64,000 nt of DNA from an uncultured Bacteroidia bacterium (GTDB lineage: Bacteria; Bacteroidota; Bacteroidia; Bacteroidales; UBA932), in contig CACYWN010000005.1 in the NCBI GenBank assembly GCA_902778105.1, forward strand, positions 1 to 64,000, given 5' to 3'. Shown here one piece after another: positions 35,934-44,029 of this stretch (the stretch's first letter is position 1; every line of letters begins with the position of its first letter). The notes under the pieces were generated by a model. The model was not told where the DNA came from. It saw only the letters and a list, made by a program, of their open reading frames with translations, and did not search any database. A program made the position numbers and the translations under genes.

Positions 35934-37679
35934 CTATTGCGTAGGTTGGTCGAAATCGCCCGAGCCGCCGCTCGTCTGCATTTCGTAGATTTCCTGATAG
36001 ATCTTGTTGGTCCTGAGGAGGTTCTCGTGGGTATCGAACCCGTCGACCCGGCCGTTTTCCATCACGACGATGCGGTCGGCCTCCTGGATGGAGAGAATGC
36101 GCTGGGAGATAATCAGCTTCGTCGTACCCGGGATGCGGGCGTTGAATGTGGAGCGGATGGCGGCGTCCGTCGCCGTATCCACCGCGCTCGTGGAATCGTC
36201 CAGCACAAGCACCTTCGGATGCTTCAGCAGCGCACGTGCGATGCACAGGCGCTGCCGCTGGCCGCCGGAAACGTTGGTACCGCCCTGGTCGATGACCGTA
36301 TCGTACTTGTCCGGGAAGCCCTCTATGAACTCATCGGCACAAGCCTGCCGGCAGGCCTCCTGGCACTCCTCCAGCGTCGCGTCCTCCTTGCCCCAGCGGA
36401 GATTGTCGAGGATGGTCCCGGAGAAGAGCGTACTCTTCTGGAGCACCATCGCAACCTCATTCCGGAGCGTCTTCATGTCGTATTTCCGCACGTCGATGCC
36501 ACCTACTTCCACGGACCCCTCGCTGACATCGTACAGGCGCGCCACCAGGTTCGCCAAAGAGGACTTGCCGCTGCCGGTACCGCCGATGATGCCGATGGTT
36601 TCTCCTGCGTTGATATGGAGATCGATGTCCTCGAGCGCATAGTCTCCGCCCCGCTTGTAAGAGAAGAAAACGTGGTTGAAATCGATGCGCCCGTCAGGAA
36701 CCGTCGTGATGGGTTCCTCCGGATTGTCCATGTCCGGCTCTTCGTCAATCACCTCGGCGATACGCGCCGCACTGGCCGCACTCTGCGTAAGCTGGACGAA
36801 AATCATCGACAGCATCATCAGCGAAGTCAGTACCGTCATGATATAGCTGAAGAGCGAAGTGAGCTGACCGGTTGTAAGACTCCCTTCCACAATGAAATGC
36901 GCACCCCACCAGCTCAAGGCGATGATGCACGCGTTCACGATCAGGTTCATCACCGGTCCGTTCAGCGCCATCAGCGTTTCCGCCTTGACGTTCAGGGTGA
37001 ACAGACCCACCGCCGCCCGGTCGAACTTCCCCATCTCATGGTCCTCCCGCACGAAAGCCTTCACCACCCGGATGGCATCCACATTCTCCTGCACGACACC
37101 GTTCAGGGCATCCACCTGCAGCAGAATCTTTTTGAACAGCTTCGCCGCCCGCGTAATCAGGACAGCCAGGAACGCACTGAGGATGACCATCGCCACCAGG
37201 AAGATGATACTCAGCTTCTTATGGATCAGGAAACACATCGCCAGCGCCGACACCATATTCAGCGGAGCACGGAACGAGGTGCGCAGCAGCATCTGGAACG
37301 CATTCTGGATGCTGGAAACATCCGTCGTCATCCGCGTCACCAACCCTGCCGTCGAAAACTTGTCGATGTCGGAGAACGAAAAACGCTGAATGTTGGTATA
37401 CATCGCCTCACGCAGGTTCGCCGCCAGCCCGGTGCTGCTATACGCCGCGAACCGCCCGGCGAGGATACCGAACAGAAGGCTCAGGCACGCAATCCCCACC
37501 ATCATCGCCCCATACCTGTATACCGCCGGCAAACTCCCCGCCGAAATTCCCTTGTCGATGATGGACGCCGTCACATACGGAATCAGCACCCCCATGATCA
37601 CCTCCAAGGTCGTCCACACCGGCGTCAGCAGCGCCGCTGTCTTATACTGCCTGACTTGCTTGAGTATCGTCTTGAACAT
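35934..37679 (-). CDS. ABC exporter half-transporter (subunit 1 of a pair)
   Basis: A 581-residue half-transporter with six membrane helices and an ATPase domain (Walker A GGTGSGKSS, signature NVSGGQRQRL, Walker B VLDDSTSAVD). The Walker B glutamate is replaced by Asp (DDS) and the H-loop His by Gln (IISQRIL). This marks the degenerate site of heterodimeric exporters such as TM287/288 or BmrCD, while its partner keeps the canonical residues. It is first in a three-gene unit with the partner and DUF4954. Confidence 0.93.
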   Translation of the reverse strand: MFKTILKQVRQYKTAALLTPVWTTLEVIMGVLIPYVTASIIDKGISAGSLPAVYRYGAMMVGIACLSLLFGILAGRFAAYSSTGLAANLREAMYTNIQRFSFSDIDKFSTAGLVTRMTTDVSSIQNAFQMLLRTSFRAPLNMVSALAMCFLIHKKLSIIFLVAMVILSAFLAVLITRAAKLFKKILLQVDALNGVVQENVDAIRVVKAFVREDHEMGKFDRAAVGLFTLNVKAETLMALNGPVMNLIVNACIIALSWWGAHFIVEGSLTTGQLTSLFSYIMTVLTSLMMLSMIFVQLTQSAASAARIAEVIDEEPDMDNPEEPITTVPDGRIDFNHVFFSYKRGGDYALEDIDLHINAGETIGIIGGTGSGKSSLANLVARLYDVSEGSVEVGGIDVRKYDMKTLRNEVAMVLQKSTLFSGTILDNLRWGKEDATLEECQEACRQACADEFIEGFPDKYDTVIDQGGTNVSGGQRQRLCIARALLKHPKVLVLDDSTSAVDTATDAAIRSTFNARIPGTTKLIISQRILSIQEADRIVVMENGRVDGFDTHENLLRTNKIYQEIYEMQTSGGSGDFDQPTQ

Positions 37680-37684
37680 GAGTG

Positions 37685-37692
37685 CAAAGATA
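37685..37692 (-). promoter_or_regulatory. -7 promoter box of the ABC exporter operon
   Basis: Minus-strand TATCTTTG ends 5 bases before the ATG at 37679, predicting a leaderless or nearly leaderless mRNA. No clear -33 box is seen at 19 bases. An imperfect GGTAGCA/TGCTATC hairpin (37686-37706) straddles the fcl stop. Confidence 0.45.
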
Positions 37693-37703
37693 GCAAAAAA
37701 ATG

Positions 37704-38648
37704 CTACCGCTCAGCACGCATGGGGTTGTTCAGGAAGTCGGTGTAAGCGAGGCGGATACCGTCCTCGAGTTCGGTGTGGTAAGTCCAGCCGAGGGAGGTG
37801 GCTTTGGAGACGTCGAGGAGTTTGCGCGGGGTGCCGTTGGGGCGGGTAGTGTCCCATTCGATGCGGCCTTCATAGCCGACCACCCGGGCGACAAGCTCTG
37901 TCAATTCCTTGATACTCAACTCCTTTCCAGTCCCGGCATTCACCGTTTCATTCCCACTGTAGTTATTCATCAGGAACACGCACAGGTTCGCGAGGTCGTC
38001 GACATAGAGGAACTCGCGCAAGGGAGAACCGTCCCCCCAGCAGGTGACGGACTCCAGCCCGGCCACTTTCGCTTCGTGGAAGCGGCGGATCAAGGCAGGC
38101 AGCACATGGGAATGCTCCGGATGGTAATTGTCATTGGGCCCGTACAGGTTCGTAGGCATCACGGAAATGTAATCCGTACCATACTGCCTATTCAAAAACT
38201 CGCAGTACTTCAGCCCCGAAATCTTCGCCAATGCATACGCCTCGTTCGTCTTCTCCAGCGCACCCGTCAGGAGGCAGTCCTCCTTCATCGGCTGGGGAGC
38301 CAGACGCGGGTAAATACAGGACGATCCCAGGAACTCGAGCTTCCGGCAGCCATTCTTCCAAGCCGCATGTATCACGTTCATTTCCAAGATCATATTCTCG
38401 TACATGAAGTCCGCGAGGGCGCTCTGGTTGGCGACGATGCCGCCCACCTTGGCCGCTGCAAGGAACACGTACTCCGGCTTCTCGGCGGCGAAAAACGCCT
38501 CCACATCGACCTGTCGGGTCAAATCCAATTCCTTGTGCGTGCGCAGGACCAGGTTCGTGTACCCCTGGCGCTGCAGTTCACGCACGATGGCCGAGCCCAC
38601 CATCCCCCGGTGGCCCGCCACATAAATCTTAGCGTTCAAATCCATCAT
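37704..38648 (-). CDS. fcl: GDP-L-fucose synthase
   Basis: A 314-residue SDR enzyme that epimerises and reduces GDP-4-keto-6-deoxy-mannose to GDP-L-fucose. The nucleotide-binding GHRGMVGSA is near residues 12-20, and the catalytic region has SSCIYP followed by YALAK. Its start overlaps the upstream gene by 4 bases (ATGA). With gmd in the same operon it completes the de novo GDP-fucose route from GDP-mannose. If the operon instead makes a GDP-deoxyheptose, it would act on that substrate. Confidence 0.93.
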   Translation of the reverse strand: MMDLNAKIYVAGHRGMVGSAIVRELQRQGYTNLVLRTHKELDLTRQVDVEAFFAAEKPEYVFLAAAKVGGIVANQSALADFMYENMILEMNVIHAAWKNGCRKLEFLGSSCIYPRLAPQPMKEDCLLTGALEKTNEAYALAKISGLKYCEFLNRQYGTDYISVMPTNLYGPNDNYHPEHSHVLPALIRRFHEAKVAGLESVTCWGDGSPLREFLYVDDLANLCVFLMNNYSGNETVNAGTGKELSIKELTELVARVVGYEGRIEWDTTRPNGTPRKLLDVSKATSLGWTYHTELEDGIRLAYTDFLNNPMRAER

Positions 38649-39808
38649 AATGCTCCTCTCCTTCTGATATGCAGTTCAATAGCCCCTTCCGGGAAATGCG
38701 CCCGGTCGGCGCAGACAAGGGCGAGATAGCCCCCGCCCCCGGCGCCCGGCATCTTCCACGCCAGGACACCGTCCATCGAACCATACTTGTCAATATACTC
38801 AGGCACCCCCGGCTGGATCATCGCCGGGAACATGGCGACCTGGGCCTCGAACGAGGCCTTGTACGCCGCCGCAAACCCGGCCAGATCACGGGCCAGAATC
38901 GCATTCCAGCACGCCTCGGCCGCAGCCGCCAACGCCTCGACCTTCGGCTTCGTGATATCCTTCCCCTCCACCACTGAGCAGCCCGGCCGGCGCGGGAACA
39001 TCGGAATCATGCACAGGTGATCCTCCAGCCAGCACAATACCGCCTCGTCGTGGCAGGACTCAATCTTTTCCGGCCAAAAACGTCCTCTGTACCAATGCCT
39101 TACAAGCCCAGGCATGCAAATGCCGATGGAATCCTGCGCCCCGGAAATGATCCCGTCGGACCGCTCCGGATCATTCTCGAAGCAGAAAACCAGCTTCGCC
39201 AGTGTCTCCGGATCCATGTTCGGCAGCTGGAAAGGCCAGATCTTCCGGATCATGTTCCGGGTCGATGTGGACAGCCCGCACCGCTCCCGCACCTCGAAAG
39301 TCGGCTCCAGGGAAATGGTCAAGGCCCATCCCGGCGCAAAGCAAGACACATACGGCTGGTCAATCCAGGTGCCCGCGAGATCCAACCGCGTCGGAATCTG
39401 GCAGGGCGTCTGCTTCAGCGCCGTGCTGGAGCGGGCTTCCAGCCCCTCCTGCGGCGTGCGCTGCAGCACAACATACCTGATTCCTCGCTCCTCGCACAGC
39501 CGACGCTTCTCCTCGCTGCACCCATCCTCGTTCACGACGAAGATATCCGGCTTCACGATATCCAGCGTCGGCACAAAGTCCATCACACCGTCCCCCGCAT
39601 TGATGAACGCATCCTTCACATACCGGATCGCCTTCACCATGAACAACCGCTCGTTCTCGCTGTAAATGGTCTTGTGATGCTTATAATGCAGGATCGTCTC
39701 GTCCGAGCCAATCCCGACATACAAGTCCCCGAACTGCGCCGCCTGCCGGAAAAACTCCACGTGCCCGCTGTGCAGCAGGTCGTAACAACCTGATACGAAA
39801 ACTTTCAT
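38645..39808 (-). CDS. Nucleotidyltransferase-GHMP sugar kinase fusion
   Basis: A 387-residue two-domain enzyme. Residues 1-130 are a cytidylyltransferase-type nucleotidyltransferase ([10 protein letters not shown] with the HxGH motif, and ENERLFMV). The rest looks like a GHMP sugar kinase related to HddA/fucokinase: RLDLAGTW, a loose GLSTST in place of the GLGSSS loop, SGAQDSIG, and the C-terminal [11 protein letters not shown]. It could phosphorylate a sugar and activate it with a nucleotide, as Fkp does for fucose but with different domains in reverse order. The ATG at 39808 is preferred over a TTG two codons upstream. It lies between gmd and fcl. The sugar is unknown: fucose and heptose are the candidates. 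Confidence 0.78.
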   Translation of the reverse strand: MKVFVSGCYDLLHSGHVEFFRQAAQFGDLYVGIGSDETILHYKHHKTIYSENERLFMVKAIRYVKDAFINAGDGVMDFVPTLDIVKPDIFVVNEDGCSEEKRRLCEERGIRYVVLQRTPQEGLEARSSTALKQTPCQIPTRLDLAGTWIDQPYVSCFAPGWALTISLEPTFEVRERCGLSTSTRNMIRKIWPFQLPNMDPETLAKLVFCFENDPERSDGIISGAQDSIGICMPGLVRHWYRGRFWPEKIESCHDEAVLCWLEDHLCMIPMFPRRPGCSVVEGKDITKPKVEALAAAAEACWNAILARDLAGFAAAYKASFEAQVAMFPAMIQPGVPEYIDKYGSMDGVLAWKMPGAGGGGYLALVCADRAHFPEGAIELHIRRRGAL

Positions 39809-39818
39809 AATCAATGAT

Positions 39819-41126
39819 TTACTTCACGATACCCTTCTCCAGGTACTCTGCCAGATTCATCCGGACCTTCTCCGCAGCGCCCTCGCCGGCGACCTTCGCC
39901 ATGTCGTGCTCGACCATCAGCTTCACGAGCTGCTCGAAGGAGGTCTTCTGCGGATTCCAGCCCAGCTTCGCCCGGGCCTTGGTCGGGTCGCCCCACAGGT
40001 TCACGACATCGGTAGGCCGATAGAAGTCGGGACTCACCTCCACGAGGGTCTTGCCGACCAGGTCGGCAGGACCGGCGATGCAGACGCCCTTCTCATCGGC
40101 ACCCTCCCCTACGAACTCCAGTTCGATGCCCACATGATGGAAAGCCAGCTGGCAGAACTCGCGCACGCTGTGCTGCACGCCCGTCGCGATCACGAAGTCC
40201 TCCGCCTTCTTCTGCTGAAGGATCAGCCACATACATTCCACGTAGTCCTTCGCGTACCCCCAGTCGCGGAGGCTGGAAAGATTGCCAAGGTACAGTTTTT
40301 CCTGCTTACCCTGGGCGATACACGCGGCCGCCAAAGTGATCTTCCGCGTCACGAAAGTCTCGCCCCGGCGCTCGGACTCATGATTGAACAGGATACCCGA
40401 GCAGCAGTACATCCCGTAGGCCTCGCGATACTCCTTCACGATCCAGAAACCATAGAGCTTCGCCACCGCATAAGGACTGTACGGATGGAAGGGAGTGTTC
40501 TCATTCTGAGGCACTTCCTCCACCTTTCCATAGAGCTCAGAGGTCGATGCCTGATACACCCGGCACGTCGCGCCAAGCCCGCACTGCCGCACGGCCTCCA
40601 GCACGCGGAGGACGCCGGTCGCATCGACATTCGCCGTATATTCCGGCGAGTCGAAGCTCACCTGCACATGGCTCTGCGCCGCCAGATTGTAGATCTCGTC
40701 CGGCCGGACCTTCGCCACCACCTGCACGAGGCTCATGGAGTCGTTCATATCGGCATAATGCAGATGGAAATGCGGCCGCCCCTCCAGATGGGCGATGCGC
40801 TCGCGAAAGTCCACCGAACTCCGGCGGATGATCCCGTGCACGTCATACCCCTTCTCCAGCAGGAACTCCGACAGGTACGAACCGTCCTGGCCCGTCACGC
40901 CCGTAATCAATGCAGTCTTCATAGGATGATGTCTATCTTTTGTCAAGTTGATTTCCAAGGCCGATTCAATCTGCCGCAGACTCCGCGCGCCGATGCCGAC
41001 CTTTCCCGCGAGCCACCGGCTCACCACCGTCTCGTCCTTCCCGAGCCTTTCGGCTAATTCCCGCTGAGAAACGCCCTTTCCAGCCAATGCAGCCTTGATT
41101 TTGCCGATAATTTCATAATCTACCAT
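39819..41126 (-). CDS. gmd: GDP-mannose 4,6-dehydratase with an in-frame N-terminal XRE helix-turn-helix
   Basis: The dehydratase part starts at ATG 40922 (367 residues, usual length) with [15 protein letters not shown] and the catalytic YAVAK; it makes GDP-4-keto-6-deoxy-D-mannose. Directly upstream and in the same frame, with no stop, lie 68 residues from ATG 41126 forming a Cro/CI-type helix-turn-helix ([20 protein letters not shown]). A consensus promoter sits just before ATG 41126, so the transcript carries both parts and the product is probably a 435-residue fusion. Separate initiation at 40922 is also possible. An operator-like repeat lies upstream. It is the first gene of the operon with the kinase fusion and fcl. 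Confidence 0.85.
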   Translation of the reverse strand: MVDYEIIGKIKAALAGKGVSQRELAERLGKDETVVSRWLAGKVGIGARSLRQIESALEINLTKDRHHPMKTALITGVTGQDGSYLSEFLLEKGYDVHGIIRRSSVDFRERIAHLEGRPHFHLHYADMNDSMSLVQVVAKVRPDEIYNLAAQSHVQVSFDSPEYTANVDATGVLRVLEAVRQCGLGATCRVYQASTSELYGKVEEVPQNENTPFHPYSPYAVAKLYGFWIVKEYREAYGMYCCSGILFNHESERRGETFVTRKITLAAACIAQGKQEKLYLGNLSSLRDWGYAKDYVECMWLILQQKKAEDFVIATGVQHSVREFCQLAFHHVGIELEFVGEGADEKGVCIAGPADLVGKTLVEVSPDFYRPTDVVNLWGDPTKARAKLGWNPQKTSFEQLVKLMVEHDMAKVAGEGAAEKVRMNLAEYLEKGIVK

Positions 41127-41131
41127 AGGCA

Positions 41132-41162
41132 CAAAGTTACGCCATTCGCCCGACTTGACAAA
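41132..41162 (-). promoter_or_regulatory. Promoter of the HTH-gmd operon
   Basis: TTTG (41159-41162), 19-base spacer and TAACTTTG (41132-41139) form a full Bacteroidota consensus. The -7 box ends 5 bases before ATG 41126, which predicts a leaderless mRNA starting at the HTH start codon. Confidence 0.72.
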
Positions 41163-41209
41163 ATTTTCCGCCATAAAAATAATGCTTGACAAAACAATAG
41201 TCAAGCATT
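41154..41209. repeat. Operator-like repeats: CTTGACAAAA direct copies and a 10-bp inverted repeat
   Basis: CTTGACAAAA occurs at 41154-41163, overlapping the -33 box, and again at 41185-41194, 31 bases away. The second copy is part of a perfect inverted repeat, AATGCTTGAC (41181-41190) and GTCAAGCATT (41200-41209), with a 9-base spacer. A third copy, on the minus strand, lies inside the HTH coding part (40938-40947). This arrangement fits autoregulation by the HTH domain; that is inference. Confidence 0.55.
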
Positions 41210-41221
41210 CCGTTCATTGTT

Positions 41222-41282
41222 GGACATCGGACAGGGGGATGGACCTCCGAAAAAAGTCGGCCCATCCCCCTGTCCGATGTCC
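41222..41282. repeat. Perfect 21-bp inverted repeat, possible terminator
   Basis: The arms 41222-41242 and 41262-41282 are perfectly complementary and GC-rich. The 19-base loop contains a further CCGA/TCGG stem, so the whole folds into one long hairpin. It lies 18 bases after the stop of the aspartokinase-like gene on the minus strand and before the HTH-gmd promoter. No U-run follows the stem, so it is not a textbook terminator. Confidence 0.7.
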
Positions 41283-41300
41283 TTCCCCGAAGGGAAATGT

Positions 41301-42563
41301 TTACAGGATCGACAGCGCTTCCTCGGCGGCGGCGAGGTCAGAGTTGCGGATCACGAAGGAGATCGTGAGTTCGTCACCGCCCTGGGCGGCGGAGATGATG
41401 TTCACGCCGTAGGCGCCGAGGGCCGAGTAGATGCGGCCGGAGGTGCCGGGAACTTCCCGCATGCCGTTGCCGCAGACCGACAGGAGGCAGACGTCCTCCA
41501 CGATGTCAGTCGCATCGTCCAGCGAGACCTGGCCGTCCTTGTACAGGCCGGAAAGGGCCTCACGGGCGACCGGCAGGTCCGCCGCAGTAACCGCTAGCGT
41601 GATGCAGAACTCGGAAGAAGGCTGGGAGATGAAGCGGATGTTCACGCCGGCGCGGGCCAGGGCGCCGAAGATGGACGAAGAAACGCCCACCTTGCCCACC
41701 AGCCCGGTACCACGGACATTGATGAGGGCGAAACCCTCCTCCACGACATAGCCTGTGACCGCATGTTCAGAGACAGGTTTCCGGTCGGAGACGATGGTCA
41801 TCCGGGACGGGTTCGCCAGGTCCTTGAACAGGATGGGCAGGCCCGCCTTCATCATGGGCAGGATCGCGGCCGGAGCCATCGAACCATCCTCGACCGAACA
41901 GAACACCGCAGCCTCCTCATAGGTCAAGGCCGGCATCTCCAGGATCTTGTCTTTCAGGACATAGACCTCGGCAGGCTCATGTCCCTGCGCAGCGACGGTC
42001 ATGGCCATCAGGTCTTCGCCCCGACGGCCCAGGCGGATGCTGTAGCCGAAGGCATTGTGCCCGTAGCCGCTGGACAGGACATACAGTCCCGGGGCAGCCG
42101 TACGCGCACGGAGGCGTTCCATCGACGTCTCCCAATCCACGCGGAGCGCACCCTGGTCCTCCTCACACACCATGATCTCGGCGCCGTCGACAAAGGTGCC
42201 GCCCACGACTGCATGGACCGTCTCCGCACACAGGCGCGCACACTTGCCCAGCACATAATCGCGGATGGTCGAGAAAGCAGGCCGATAGACCAGCCCCTCG
42301 TCCACATAGTGGCGGAGCGCCTCCAGTTCGGCATCGATCTTCCCGCCGAAGGCCGGATCCGGCACCATCCCTTTGAAATAAGCGCCGATGGCGTCGAAGG
42401 CCGGCTTCGTGTCCGCACGCTCGTACAAGGCCTGTTCCAGCACGTCGATGAACATCTGACGCACCTTGTGTTCGGATTTCACAACCAGGATGGCATCCCC
42501 CTTCGGGAGATTGCCCAGATACTTTGCCGACGCCTCGGTCAGCTTGAAAATGCGCGTGATCAT
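41301..42563 (-). CDS. Aspartate kinase-like protein with degenerate catalytic motifs and two ACT domains
   Basis: A 420-residue relative of aspartokinase. The C-terminal 150 residues are a good tandem ACT pair (INVRGTGLVGKVGVSSSIFGAL, cut here, continuing into FISQPSSEF), as in ThrA/LysC, which bind Lys or Thr. In the N-terminal amino-acid-kinase part the KFGGTS motif is absent (FKLTEAS stands there), TLGRGGSD has become RLGRRGED and TDVDG is missing. It is therefore probably not an active aspartokinase and may be an amino-acid-sensing regulator or partner. It ends an operon of ugd, an aminotransferase, an epimerase and a mutarotase; a true aspartokinase should be encoded elsewhere. Confidence 0.75.
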   Translation of the reverse strand: MITRIFKLTEASAKYLGNLPKGDAILVVKSEHKVRQMFIDVLEQALYERADTKPAFDAIGAYFKGMVPDPAFGGKIDAELEALRHYVDEGLVYRPAFSTIRDYVLGKCARLCAETVHAVVGGTFVDGAEIMVCEEDQGALRVDWETSMERLRARTAAPGLYVLSSGYGHNAFGYSIRLGRRGEDLMAMTVAAQGHEPAEVYVLKDKILEMPALTYEEAAVFCSVEDGSMAPAAILPMMKAGLPILFKDLANPSRMTIVSDRKPVSEHAVTGYVVEEGFALINVRGTGLVGKVGVSSSIFGALARAGVNIRFISQPSSEFCITLAVTAADLPVAREALSGLYKDGQVSLDDATDIVEDVCLLSVCGNGMREVPGTSGRIYSALGAYGVNIISAAQGGDELTISFVIRNSDLAAAEEALSIL

Positions 42564-42600
42564 AGCTTCCAGGTTTAATTATGCAGCATAAAGTTAACAA

Positions 42601-42948
42601 TTATTTTTGATTCGGGACCTCGAGTTGGAAAATCCTTTCCATCAGCCTCCACTTGTCGGTGCTGGGGGCCGAAGGGTCACAACCTTGGAACTGAGCCACA
42701 TACGCTTCCCATTCGGCCTGACGCGGCAGTGTGGCGAGGCGGGCATTGTCGGCCACGAAATCGAAGTCGTCCACCGTATCCATGATCATGAACAGCCGCG
42801 TCCCCAGGCGGTAGATCTGCATGTCCAGGATTCCGACCTCCCGGATACCGGCCTGGATTTCCGGCCACACGTGGGCATGGGCCTCGCAGTACTTCCCGAT
42901 CATCTCCGGATCGTCCCGGAGTTCGAGGGTCTGGCAATAGCGTTTCAT
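42601..42948 (-). CDS. L-rhamnose mutarotase family protein
   Basis: A 115-residue dimeric ferredoxin-like (RhaM/DUF718) protein that would speed interconversion of alpha and beta anomers of a deoxysugar such as L-rhamnose or L-fucose. Typical features are the N-terminal CQTLELRDDPEMI, the central HAHVWPEI with a family histidine, MDTVDDFDF and the C-terminal LMERIFQL. No rhamnose or fucose catabolic gene is nearby; it lies among sugar-nucleotide genes, 25 bases after the epimerase gene. Confidence 0.9.
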   Translation of the reverse strand: MKRYCQTLELRDDPEMIGKYCEAHAHVWPEIQAGIREVGILDMQIYRLGTRLFMIMDTVDDFDFVADNARLATLPRQAEWEAYVAQFQGCDPSAPSTDKWRLMERIFQLEVPNQK

Positions 42949-42973
42949 CTGAAATTAAATGTGGATCAGAAAA

Positions 42974-44011
42974 CTACCCGTAATACTCCTTATACCACCG
43001 CGCAAACTTCCGCAGTCCCTCGCGCAGGGTAATCTTCGGCGTGAACCCGAAATCGCGCTCGAGGGCCGATGAGTCCGCATACGTCGTGGGGACATCACCC
43101 GGTTGCATGGGGACGAGTTCCTTGTGGGCGTCGAAATCGTAGTCGGCCGGAAGAACGCCCGCGGAGACCAGTTCCTCCTGGAGGATGTTCACGAAGTCCA
43201 GCAGATTCTCCGGCTGGCCTCCGCCGATATTGTAGACGGCATAGGGTGGAATCGGGAGACCGTCCTCCCCTTTCCGGCGCTCCGGCGCCTTGGCCATCAC
43301 GCGGACGATGCCCTCGACGATATCGTCGACATAGGTGAAATCCCGGCGGCAGTTGCCGTAGTTGAAAATCTGGATGGTCTTGCCGGCAAGAAGCTTGTCG
43401 GTAAAGCCGAAGTAGGCCATGTCCGGCCGTCCGGCGGGGCCATACACCGTGAAAAAGCGCAGGCCCGTGGACGGAATGTCGTAAAGCTTTGCGTAGCAAT
43501 GTGCCATCAACTCGTTGCTCTTCTTCGTCGCCGCATACAGCGACACCGGATTGTCCACCCGGTCGTCCGTGCTGAACGGCACTTTCCTGTTGCCGCCGTA
43601 GACGCTCGAAGACGAAGCATAGACCAGATGCTCCACCGGATGGTGCCGGCACGCCTCCAGGATGTTGTAGAAACCGATGATGTTGCTTTCGATGTACACA
43701 TCCGGGTTCTCGATCGAATACCGCACCCCCGCCTGCGCGGCCAGGTTCACGACGACATCGAACTTATACTCTTCAAAGAGCCTGTCAATCAGTCCCTTGT
43801 CGGCGATGTTCCCCTTCACGAAGCGATAATCGATTCCGGCGGGGCGGGCCTTCTCCAGCTCCTGCAGCCGGTATTCCTTCAGCGACGGATCATAATAATC
43901 ATTGAGGTTGTCAACGCCCACGACAACGCCCTCCTCCAGATCCCGGAAGAGGCGCTTCACCAGATTGGCTCCGATAAATCCGGCACTGCCGGTAACGAGT
44001 ATGCTCTTCAT
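42974..44011 (-). CDS. UDP-glucuronate 4-epimerase-like SDR enzyme
   Basis: A 345-residue extended SDR. The NAD-binding GSAGFIGANL is at 8-17, the N-terminal VDNLNDYYDPSLKEYRL is characteristic of UDP-glucuronate 4-epimerases, and the active site has SSSVYGG with YAATK. It would convert UDP-GlcA to UDP-GalA. It lies 18 bases downstream of the aminotransferase gene, in an operon led by UDP-glucose dehydrogenase, which makes UDP-GlcA; the pair forms a route from UDP-glucose to UDP-GalA. Confidence 0.92.
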   Translation of the reverse strand: MKSILVTGSAGFIGANLVKRLFRDLEEGVVVGVDNLNDYYDPSLKEYRLQELEKARPAGIDYRFVKGNIADKGLIDRLFEEYKFDVVVNLAAQAGVRYSIENPDVYIESNIIGFYNILEACRHHPVEHLVYASSSSVYGGNRKVPFSTDDRVDNPVSLYAATKKSNELMAHCYAKLYDIPSTGLRFFTVYGPAGRPDMAYFGFTDKLLAGKTIQIFNYGNCRRDFTYVDDIVEGIVRVMAKAPERRKGEDGLPIPPYAVYNIGGGQPENLLDFVNILQEELVSAGVLPADYDFDAHKELVPMQPGDVPTTYADSSALERDFGFTPKITLREGLRKFARWYKEYYG

Positions 44012-44029
44012 GCGATTTTCTTCAGTTGC

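Noticed and set aside
37686..37706. Intrinsic terminator after fcl
   Set aside because: The imperfect hairpin has its T-run in the loop rather than after the stem, and it overlaps a promoter box.
35022..38729. Very long open frame (over 1200 codons) on the + strand opposite the ABC exporter and fcl genes
   Set aside because: It lies antisense to three well-supported genes, has His/Arg/Asp-rich low-quality composition and no domain. High GC favours such long antisense frames.
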